From Plotosus lineatus (Eukaryota > Chordata > Actinopteri > Siluriformes > Plotosidae), in assembly GCA_024760905.1 (NCBI GenBank), contig CM045729.1, positions 80,287,550 to 80,351,549 on the forward strand: 64,000 nt of DNA, given 5' to 3'. The notes under the pieces were generated by a model that ran no database searches, was not told the DNA's origin, and was given only the letters and a program-made list of their open reading frames with translations. How positions within the stretch are numbered: position 1 is the stretch's first letter; each line of letters opens with the position of its first letter. Shown here one piece after another: positions 56,262 through 64,000 of the stretch. A program made the translations under genes and the position numbers.

Positions 56262-58407
56262 AAACCATCAGCCTCTATCTCACCCTGTCCTCTGCATCTT
56301 CTACTCTTACGCCAACTACCTTCATGTCCTCCTTCACCACATCGATAAATCTTCTCTTTGGTCTTCTTCTCGGCCTTCTGCCTGGTAGTTCCAACCTCAG
56401 CATCCTACTACCAATATACCCACTATCCCTCCACTGTACATGTCCAAACCATCTCAATCTAGCCTCTCTGACTTTGTCTCCAAAACTTCTAACATGTGCT
56501 GTCCCTCTGTTGTACTCATTGCTGATCCTATCCATCCTTGTGACTCCAAAGGAGAAACTCAACATTTTTATCTCTGCTACCTCCAGCTTTGCCTCCTGTC
56601 TTTTCCCCAGGGCGACTGTTTCTAAACCATACAACATCGCTGGCCTCAACACCGTCTTGTACACTTTTCCTTTCATTCTTGCCGATACCTTCCTATCACA
56701 CATCACACCGGATACTTTTCTCCAACCATTCCAACCTGCCTGCAAACGCTTCTTCACCTCTTTTGCACACTCTCCATTGCTCTGGATTGTTAAGCCTAAG
56801 TACTTAAAATCCTCCAAATATTTATCTCTGCTCCATGTAACCTCACCGTTCCTCTTGGGTCCTTGTCATTCACACAAATGTATTCTGTTTTACTGAGGCA
56901 AACCTTCATTCCCCTCCTTTCCAGAGCATTCCTGCACTTGTTCTCTGCTCTCACTACAGATCACAATGTCATCTGCAAACATCATAGTCCATGGAGATTC
57001 TTGTCTAACCTCCTCTGTCAGACTGTCCATCACCATAGCAAACAAGAAGGGGATCAGAGCGGACCCTTGATGCAGTCCTACCTCCACCTTGAACTCTTCT
57101 GTTACACTGACAGCACACCTCACCACTGTCTTACATCTCTCATACATGTCCTGCACTACTCTAACATACTTCTCTGCCACTCCACACTTCCTCACGCAAT
57201 ACCACAGTTACTCTCTCAGCACCCTGTCATATGCTTTCTCCAGATCCACAAAGGCACAATGCAGCTCCATCTGAACTTCTCTGTACTTCTCGATGAACAC
57301 CTTCAAAGCAAACAATGCATCTGTGGTGCTCTTTCTTGGCATGAAACCAAACTTTTGTTCACAAATTCTGACCTCTGCCCTTAGTCAAGTTTCACTACTC
57401 TTTCCCATAACTTCATCGTATGGCTCCTCAACTTTATCCCTCTGTAGTTGCCACAAGTATGCACATCTCCCTTGTTCTTAAATATGGGCACAAACACACG
57501 TTTCCTCCATTCCTCCGGCATCCTCTCAATCTCTAAGACCTTGTTGAATGTTCCTGTCATAAAATTGATTGTTACTTCTCCTAAACACTTCCATACCCTC
57601 ACCGGTATGTTATCAGGACTAACTGCTTTTCCACTCTTCATCCTCTTCAATGCCCTCCTCACTTCACCCTTACTAATCTTTGCTACTTCCTGGTCCTCAA
57701 CAGTCACTCCTTCTACTCTTTTTTCTGTCTCATTTTCCTCATTCTTCAGCTCTTCAAAGTACTCTTTCCATCTTCCCATCACACTTCTGTCATCAGTCAA
57801 TGCATTTCCCACCATGTTCTTAATCACTCTGACTTGCTGCACGTCCTTCCCATCTCTATTTCTCTGCTGTGCCAACCTGTATAAATAATTTTCTCCCTCT
57901 TTACTGTCCAACCTAGCATACAATACACCCTCTGTTTGGCCTCTGACACCGCTACCTTTGCCTTACTCTGCGTCTCCCTGTACTCCTGTTTACTCTCTTT
58001 GGTCATCTCTATGTCCCATTTCTTCTTAACTAACCTCTTCTTTTGTACACATTCCTGCACTTCCTCATTCCACCACCAAGTCTCATTACCTACTTTCCTT
58101 CCAGATGACACACCAAGTACTCTCCTACCTGTCTCTCTGATCACATTAGCTGTAGTTGTCCAGTCATCTGGAAGCACTTCCTGACCACCCAAGACCTGTT
58201 TCAACTCCTCCTTGAAGACAACATGGCACTCTTCCTTTTTCAGTTTCCACTTTCATGTCTTCTGCTCTGCCTTTGCCTTCTTCACCTTTATTACCATCAG
58301 CATCATCCTGCACACCACCATCCTATGCTGTTTGGCAACACTGTCACCCACTACTACTTTGCAGTCATTGACTTCCTTCAAATTACATTGCCTACACAAG
58401 ATGTAGC
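56262..58407 (-). mobile_element. RTE LINE fragment without tail (copy D)
   Basis: Minus strand from the end of the endonuclease (CTACATCTTGTGTAGGC near 58405) to the end of the ORF. The 3' tail GCTGTGGCGACCCC is missing and the sequence breaks at about 56264 into a Tigger fragment. Loss of the 3' end is not produced by target-primed insertion, so a later deletion is likely. Confidence 0.88.
56275..58204 (-). pseudogene. RTE copy D reverse transcriptase
   Basis: Pieces: 58204-57824 (linker, GNETWWWNEEVQECVQKKRL), 57923-57381 (RMKSGKAVSPDNIPVRVWKC, VFVPIFKNKGDVHTCGNYRG), 57195-56890 (VGLHQGSALIPFLFAMVMDS, TMMFADDIVICSES) and 56817-56275 (MEDFKYLGLTIQSNGE to RRRPKRRFIDVVKEDMKVVG). Three or more frameshifts. 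More diverged from copies B and C than they are from each other. Confidence 0.88.
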
Positions 58408-58423
58408 CTATATAATAAAAATA

Positions 58424-58529
58424 AAAATAAAAGGACAGGATAAACACTTTCTATTGAAACTCCATTTATCACTACAGATCTGTTTCGAGGGGTGGTGAAA
58501 CCATCCTCTCTCTTCAGGTGATTATAGAA
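58424..58529 (-). mobile_element. Hammerhead-bearing repeat, copy 1 (Penelope-like or retrozyme type)
   Basis: This ~105-bp segment recurs at 61284-61389 with two differences (58441 and 58445 by eye). It lies between the 5' edge of RTE copy D and a SINE1. Hammerhead ribozymes of this short-stem type are known from Penelope-like elements and retrozymes; no RT of that type is seen here, so the assignment is an inference. Confidence 0.6.
58468..58522 (-). ncRNA. Type-I hammerhead ribozyme motif, copy 1
   Basis: Minus strand 58522 to 58468. Stem I: ATCAC pairs with GTGAT. Core: CTGAAGA (fits CUGANGA). Stem II: GAG A GG (bulged A) TGGT, loop TTC, ACCA CC C CTC. Core: GAAA. Stem III: ACAG, loop AT, CTGT (the first A is the last base of GAAA). 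Then A as the cleavage-site base (H17) at 58473. All universally conserved hammerhead core positions are present. Predicted cut between 58473 and 58472. Confidence 0.85.
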
Positions 58530-58552
58530 GAATAGATTCTTCTATAGTGGTG

Positions 58553-58885
58553 GGGCAGTGGTGGTCTAGTGGATATGGCACAGGATCGCTGATCCTAAGT
58601 TTGGGGGTTCAAGTCCCACAAAGTTGTCACTGTCCCCCCAGTGCAGCTAACTGGGTTATCAAAGGCAGGCCATGTGTCGCACTGTCTATTGTGAGAGGCA
58701 TGCAAAAGAACCATTGCTGACTTTCATAAAAAGTAGGCTGTAAAGCCGTCAGCGTGTTTCCGTCCCGTGCTAAAGGGTTGTGACAGGAAGGGCATCTGAC
58801 GTAAAAACCTATGCCAAATCAAATGTGTGAATCAGATGATTTGCTGTGGCAACTCTCGAGAACGGGAAAAAGCCGAAAAGAAAAG
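58553..58885 (+). mobile_element. SINE1 full copy
   Basis: A box TGGTCTAGTGG (58562-58572), B box GGTTCAAGTCC (58606-58616), middle, RTE-like 5' block GGAAGGGCATCTGACGTAAA and tail GATTTGCTGTGGCAACTCTC with AAGCCGAAAAG. No clear target duplication. Confidence 0.88.
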
Positions 58886-59099
58886 ATCATCATTGTCATC
58901 ATATATTTCTGCATATATTAAAAATGATTTATCATGCTGGCACTTTTTTTGCATCTTGGAGCTGCGTGGAGTATACTTACAGCTGCAGGTGACCAGTCTA
59001 ATACTGGTGACAGCCTTCTTTCATCTCTTTATGACTGAAATGTTTTGTTTTTGTTTTTGTTTTGTTTAGTTTTTATTCAGATTACTATTTTATGGCATA

Positions 59100-60004
59100 C
59101 CTTCAGCCCTCCACTTGTGAAATTAATCCGTTCCAGTGCCTATTTTGTAAACTGAGGTTTTCGTAAGTAGAGGTGCATTTTACATCTAAAATGTGTGATT
59201 CATTCTAAGGTTCCCAAGACTACCCCATAAACCCTTTAAGAATTATAAAAGTACACCAATTTTGTATGAAATATGTATGAAATATTTGTTAAAAGTAAAA
59301 GAAAATTATTTACCTTTTTTAAATCTCTCGAACCACCCATGCGATGCTTTAAAGTCCAGGAGTTGCTGGTCTGAAGAACCCCTCACCCCCACCCCCACCC
59401 TCCTTCACGAGGTCCTTAAATATGGCAGTTGTTTTTTTTTCGAAATAATAGCCTCCATCACTGTATCACCACTTTTAAAGTCTCCTTCTGCTTCAATACT
59501 GTCCCGATTGTAGAGGGGTTTCGGCCATACTCCTTTGCGATTTCGCTCAATCGCATCCCACTTTTGTATTTTTTTATTATCTCCTGCTTCACTTCAATTG
59601 ATAACAGAGCCCACTTCTTCTTTTCTGTGTCACCAGGAATTACTTTCTTGGGGTCCATGATGGATCACGAAATATAATGCTGCAATGATCAATCGCAAAA
59701 AAACTCATGAGCCAACAGTCCTGTTCAACTTTCCTTCACGCGTGTGACAAACAGGAAGTATGGGTACAGGAAGTTGGGGACAGTTCAGCTCCCTCCTGGC
59801 CAATGGGAGGCCAGTGAGGCAGGATGTTGGGAGACAGCCAATGAGAGAGAAACTCGCGCATTGTTTGAATTTTTGAATGGCGCGTTTGGCGTGTTTCATA
59901 AAAAGAGGTTGTTTTCGTAAAAAGAGGACAAAAATTTAGGAAAATGTTTTTCTTAACCTGGATTTTTCATATTCAGAGGTTTTTGTAAGTAGAGGGCCGA
60001 CTGT
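59100..60004 (-). mobile_element. Tigger-type family B with partial transposase
   Basis: The right end reads AGAGGGCCGACTG then TG at 59991-60004; the left end is decayed (CTTCAGCCCTCCACTTGTGA). The body matches 7591-8415 (AAGTACACCAATTTTGTATG, GAGACAGCCAATGAGAGA). Confidence 0.85.
59458..59658 (-). pseudogene. Tigger transposase N-terminus
   Basis: ATG at 59658: MDPKKVIPGDTEKKKWALLS, then LSIEVKQEIIKKYKSGMRLS and AKEYGRNPSTIGTVLKQKET, the psq/CENP-B-type DNA-binding helices. It stops after 66 codons and no DDE domain follows. Confidence 0.85.
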
Positions 60005-60200
60005 GTCTGTTTACAAATTTATAAATGATTAGAAAAAATACCCCCCAAATTCTACATAATTAGTCTTAATATTTGCCAAAGCAGAACAATAAAATTAAAA
60101 TGTAGCTGTTATAATCTCCAGTGTCTAATTTTCTGGCTTGATTCTACGGAGATTGAAGTGTAATGAAGTGTATTCTGTAATGAAGCTGTACAACTAAACA
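60005..60200. other. Unassigned sequence
   Basis: Part of the old duplicated unit; no gene. Confidence 0.4.
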
Positions 60201-60477
60201 CATGAGATGTTATTCAAAGTTAATGTAAAGTATTAGGAAATAGGACAGAGGGGTTTGTTTGAACCAATTTCCCTGCAGGATGACACAAAAGCAGATGTTC
60301 TTACAACTTAAGAACAAACAGGTCACTCTGATAGTTTACTTCTCAATCCCATTTCTCTTCTTAGACAGTATCCTAACAGCCTTAACACCCTTAGCACTTG
60401 ATCTCTTTATACATAATAACTAGAAATCACAAATTCACAAAAATTTTACATGAAGGTTCAAAGTTGTTCAAAGTAGT

Positions 60478-60572
60478 TCTCTCACTGTCTATGGTATGAG
60501 GTTCATGTAAAAAAAACACTGCTGACTTTTCTAAAGAGTAAGCTGCATAGCCATAAGCATGTTTCTATCCTG
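60478..60572 (+). mobile_element. SINE1 fragment
   Basis: TCTCACTGTCTATGGTATGA through CTGACTTTTCTAAAGAGTAA to CATAAGCATGTTTCTATCC. Confidence 0.75.
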
Positions 60573-60697
60573 CGATAACCTGGGGAGCTGTCCAGTGTGT
60601 ATTCTGCCCTCACCCAGAGTCAGTTGAGATTGGCACCAGTCTACCTGCGACCCTAATTAGAATTAAGTGGTTCAGAAAATGAATGAATGAATAAATG
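60573..60697 (+). mobile_element. SINE2 tail fragment
   Basis: CCTGGGGAGCTGTCCAGTGT through CAGTTGAGATTGGCACC to TTAAGTGGTTCAGAAA and AATG repeats. Joined directly to the SINE1 fragment before it. Confidence 0.7.
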
Positions 60698-60807
60698 GAG
60701 TAGTGATTGATTGAGAAATGATTGTAGAAAAGATGGCACATGAAGAAGAATATATTTATTTATGTTCTGTGTCTCTTATATACTTCTTTAAATGATCACT
60801 TGTAAAG

Positions 60808-60875
60808 TTCATTCATTTTCTGAACCACTTAATTCTAATCACAGGAGTCTGAGTCCACCTCACAAGGCCATCACC
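60808..60875 (-). mobile_element. SINE2 tail, inverted
   Basis: TTCATTCATTTTCTGAACCA and the next 45 bases. Confidence 0.65.
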
Positions 60876-61015
60876 AGAAACCGGCTGACGGCTATGCAGC
60901 TACTCTTGACGAAAGTTAGCAATGTTTTTTTTTCACATAAATCTTTCACCATAGACAGTGAGTTACATGTCTGGCCTTTAATAATCCAGTTAGCTGCACT
61001 AGGACAGCAGTGACA
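60876..61015 (-). mobile_element. SINE1 fragment, inverted
   Basis: CCAGAAACCGGCTGACGGCT, CTTGACGAAAGTTAGCAATG, then GTTAGCTGCACTAGG. Tail-to-tail arrangement with the preceding SINE2 mirrors the plus-strand pair at 60478-60697. Confidence 0.75.
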
Positions 61016-61038
61016 ACATTGAAACCATTGAGAGTGGG

Positions 61039-61040
61039 GA

Positions 61041-61117
<77 letters not shown>
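61039..61117. repeat. (TA)n microsatellite
   Basis: About 39 TA units between two inverted SINE1 pieces. Confidence 0.97.
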
Positions 61118-61119
<2 letters not shown>

Positions 61120-61258
61120 ATAGACAATGAGGAACATGGCCTGCCTTTGATAACCCAGTTAGCTGCACTGGGGAAACAGTGACAACCCTGTGGGGACTCG
61201 AACCCCCAACCTTAGGATCAGCGATCCTGAGCCCTATCCACTAGACCACCACTGCGCC
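61118..61258 (-). mobile_element. SINE1 head, inverted
   Basis: Reads back from CATAGACAATGAGGAACATG to the tRNA-like head with an inverted B box (GGACTCGAACC at about 61194-61204) and A box (CCACTAGACCA). A fresh-looking head. Confidence 0.82.
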
Positions 61259-61283
61259 ACATATATATATATATATATATACA

Positions 61284-61389
61284 AAAATAAAAGGACAGGA
61301 CAAAGACTTTCTATTGAAACTCCATTTATCACTACAGATCTGTTTCGAGGGGTGGTGAAACCATCCTCTCTCTTCAGGTGATTATAGAA
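61284..61389 (-). mobile_element. Hammerhead-bearing repeat, copy 2
   Basis: Same segment as 58424-58529. On its right the sequence continues (minus strand) as TTTTGGTAGAGCAAATAAAC and ends at a (TA)n/(CA)n tract, so this copy shows about 75 extra bases upstream of the ribozyme (61390-61463) not present at copy 1. Confidence 0.6.
61328..61382 (-). ncRNA. Type-I hammerhead ribozyme motif, copy 2
   Basis: Identical in all 55 bases to the motif at 58468-58522: stem I ATCAC/GTGAT, CTGAAGA, bulged stem II with TTC loop, GAAA, stem III ACAG/CTGT with AT loop, H17 = A at 61333. Predicted cut between 61333 and 61332. Self-cleavage would release a 5' end at GTGATAAATGG. Confidence 0.85.
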
Positions 61390-61459
61390 CAATTTTGTTT
61401 ATTTGCTCTACCAAAAAGTATTGAGCACTCTCCTACGGAAGGATCCACTCAGAAAATCC

Positions 61460-61575
<116 letters not shown>

Positions 61576-62400
61576 ATGATCTCGGTTGACTTCAAAAATG
61601 TCACCATGTAACAGACTGGCATGTATCTATGAGTAAACTGTGAGGAAATTGATGGTCTCACTGAATGTATTTCACATTACATAAGTTTATGCAACAACAT
61701 CATGTTTCCAGCTCAGATGGTCTACTGTTACCCAAGTAACTAGCCACTGGATGATAAAAGCCCACCTTAGTGACAAGAAGAGTGCATTCAGGGCCAGCAC
61801 CAGAGAGAAGGTAAGAACAATTCAAAGAGTAAGCAGAAAGACCAGGATCAGGGAGACTAAGGACAATTATAGGAGAAATCTGGAGTAGAAACTCTGACAT
61901 ATCAATATGAAAGAGGTATGGGGTGGTACCATCAGTGGATTCAGGCCATGCATCAGCAGACTTGCTGAGGGTAGTGAAGACAGGACAAACAAGCTGAATA
62001 TGTTTTTTTGTTGTTGTTTTTTGTTTGTTTGTTTGTTTGTTTTTTAACAAATTCAAAACTGCAGCTACTACTCACCCCCTTAGGAGCAAGCATAAAACCT
62101 CCTGCCACACAAGCCTCTCCCTCCCTCCCTCTTCTTACTGCACTTCTGAGTCTTATGATTAACACGACACCACTACCCCACCTGCCAATGTCACTTATTA
62201 ATAGGTCAACTAAATGCTGAAAAGCTCCTCTCTGACAAACGACTCAGAGAGCAGAAAAACAGGCTAATCTCTTCATCTGCTAGCTGCATAGAGTCATCAC
62301 TCAAGGTCAAGTTCAATGCTATAGAAATTGTTTTAATAATCTTATTAACATAAATTTAAACGATACTTAATCTAGCTAAGCCTGCACCTTTGATCTAAAG
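61576..62400. other. Unassigned sequence
   Basis: A (TTTG)n tract at 62020-62042; no gene recognised. Confidence 0.5.
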
Positions 62401-62411
62401 ATAGGGTTGTT

Positions 62412-62645
62412 AAGCTTTACATGTCTTGCATCTAAAGCACATATTCTCAATGAAATCATTACTGATCAGGAGTTTAGTGTAATGTGTCGAACAGAAACAT
62501 GGATGAGCATGTAGCCAATGAGTATGTAGCATTAAATGTAACGAGTCCTCCCAGATACAGTTCTATACACCAACCTCGTCTAGTGACTAACATTCATTTC
62601 AATAACTCAGAGAACCCTTTAAGAACAGTGTTCATGTTTAATCCT
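62412..62645 (+). pseudogene. LINE endonuclease fragment
   Basis: In frame: LASKAHILNEIITDQEFSVM, CRTETWMSM, a stop, then (next frame) EYVALNVTSPPRYSSIHQPR. This is the start of a LINE APE endonuclease (N-K-x-x-x-I-N-D and L-T-E-T-W blocks, Y-I-H-Q-P-R). It does not match the other LINEs in the window. A long A-run follows at 62660-62685. Confidence 0.7.
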
Positions 62646-63178
62646 AGATTCAGTCGGGGTAAAAAAAAAAAAAAAAAAAAAAAAAGGACCCACTCATATA
62701 GCTGGCCAAACCCACAATTTAATATGAACTTCTGGATTACATTTTGAAAATATAGTCGAAGTTCCACAGTCAGAAACCTGAAATAAGTTATGTTTTATTT
62801 AAGTTAACAACATGTACACATTATATTAAACATTCATTTTTTGTCAGAGACTTTTCTCTTTTTGGATTTATGCATTGCTAGCTTACTGGGAGTCAAAATT
62901 AGTTATTTGCCTGGTGGCAATACAAGTCATGGAAATCAGAACAGAGAGATGAAAGAGCACCTCACAAAGTGCTGCTCCCAAGCCTGGGTTGCCAACATTT
63001 GCCCTAAATGCTGCCAATACACCCATAATCAGTAATCTGTAAGTTAGAAAGATGTTCAGTAAAAGTTCTGTGCTCGTCTGGAACACGTCAGGTACATCAA
63101 CATAAGTCAATATGTGATGGAAATAATAAGATAAGCTCATCAATAGGTTTTGGATACGTGACTAATAAGTTATCTATA
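62646..63178. other. Unassigned sequence with poly-A
   Basis: A-run at 62660-62685. Nothing else recognised. Confidence 0.5.
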
Positions 63179-64000
63179 CACACACTCCCCAACTTATGTT
63201 CATCCGTTTTTTTTCGATTTTACCCCCCCCAAAAAAAAAGTCCAATTTTGAGTTTAAACGTACCTACGTAGTACACTGACGTAATGGTAATGACGCAATG
63301 ACGCTGCGTCCATTGTTTACAAAAGACAGAGTGCCCCTCCTTCCCAGTTCAGTTACAGTATATATATATATATATATATATATATCAGTTATATAGCGTT
63401 GTTACTCTTGTGTTAAGACGTCGTCTCTGTGATCTGTGTTTACACTGTTTTGTGGACTTTTGTAACCCTAAGCAAATATGGTTGGTCAGAAGCATAAGCC
63501 TACTAGCATGGGTGCAAGTCTCATACACAGAGATGAATTAACTATCCGCTCGGATCGGTGCGATCTACCATGCATACTCAGTTTAAGCAAAGAGAGTTGT
63601 AAAATGAATGAAAATCCGAATCGCTCCGCTCTGCTGGCGCCACATCAGCGCAGGCTGTGTTCTAAACGAGTTCAATGGCACCCTTGTGCACTTGAAAGAC
63701 CAGAAGTCCATATAACCCATAGCAAGTACACTACTTTCACAAGTGCACTACTTTCGGTATTGAACGCTTCACATATTGGAAGCTTGATTGGCTGTTTTAA
63801 GCTTAATGTAAAGATTCGGTATAAATAAATGACTTAGTTGAAATTAATGTTGATATTATTTGATATATTTGATATTATTTTACAATGTTATGTTTATAAT
63901 AATTGATTTCGGGTTGTTTTATGACATACAGTAATGGTATTTATGGATGTATAGTACAGTATGAGCGTCATACGTCAGATGTCATACGTCATACATCACT
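63179..64000 (+). mobile_element. Tigger-type family A, inverted copy running off the window
   Basis: Starts TA then CACACACTCCCCAACTTATG. The body is the reverse complement of 32646-33712 in order. The frame from 63478 begins MVGQKHKPTSMGAS, as in the other copy, and ends at 63828 after 116 codons without a transposase domain. A (TA)n lies at 63359-63385. The right end lies beyond 64000. Confidence 0.85.

Larger units (their letters stand above)
58930..60770 (+). repeat. Right unit of an old local duplication
   Basis: Partner of 53160-54420; see that entry for the three matching blocks. A Tigger element (59100-60004) lies between the first and second block here, and a SINE2 and microsatellites separate the blocks in the left unit. 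Confidence 0.6.

Noticed and set aside
58530..61283. A complete Penelope element between the two hammerheads
   Set aside because: The interval holds a SINE1, a Tigger element and old repeats, with no RT or GIY-YIG frame.

Overview
The window looks like teleost fish genomic DNA made almost entirely of transposable elements. Supporting signs are fish-type L2 and RTE LINEs, Tc1 elements, tRNA-derived SINEs with intact pol III boxes, long (CA)n and (TA)n microsatellites, and a fish TRIM35-like gene remnant with a normal GT-AG intron. There are no bacterial operons, rRNA, CRISPR arrays or convincing stand-alone tRNA genes. The species cannot be named from sequence alone.

Layout. 0-4 kb: an edge ORF, a hAT end, a decayed Ty3/gypsy element, a Tigger/pogo fragment butted against a TRIM35-like pseudogene (minus strand). 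4-8.4 kb: a nearly full-length L2 LINE (minus) and a Tigger-type element with 59.1-60.0 kb as its sister. 8.9-13.7 kb: the 5' part of an RTE LINE fused to half a Tc1 element, old SINE/LINE pieces, then a separate 5'-truncated RTE with target-site duplications. 14.9-16.0 kb: an unassigned DNA transposon. 16.8-18.8 kb: a second L2 copy with a 1.56 kb internal deletion. 19-24.5 kb: SINEs, a LINE ORF1 (gag-like zinc knuckles) cut by a Tc1 element. 25.2-26.1 kb: a possible spliced gene or pseudogene whose exon carries a 24-bp minisatellite. 26.8-32.3 kb: two LINEs on the minus strand, one of APE-endonuclease type with a tandem duplication over its ORF1/ORF2 boundary, one with a restriction-like endonuclease C-terminus. 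32.4-35 kb: Tigger-type and other nonautonomous DNA elements. 35.2-42.9 kb: two full-length RTE copies, one (35.2-38.2 kb) with a perfect 17-bp target duplication and one (39.8-42.9 kb) broken mainly by one 5-bp deletion. 43-46.3 kb: SINEs, two hAT ends, a Tc1. 46.3-48.5 kb: a third LINE type (minus). 48.5-51.7 kb: a Ty3/gypsy element with one LTR. 52-64 kb: SINEs, an RTE lacking its tail, Tigger elements and two copies of a hammerhead-ribozyme repeat.

Relationships. The commonest SINE (SINE1) appears to be assembled from a tRNA head plus the 5' and the 3' ends of the RTE LINE found here in five places, so that RTE is its likely mobilising partner. The strongest unexpected signal is a complete type-I hammerhead ribozyme fold on the minus strand at 58468-58522 and again at 61328-61382, inside a ~105-bp repeat that differs at two positions; such ribozymes are known from Penelope-like elements and retrozymes. 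No intact host protein-coding gene was recognised.
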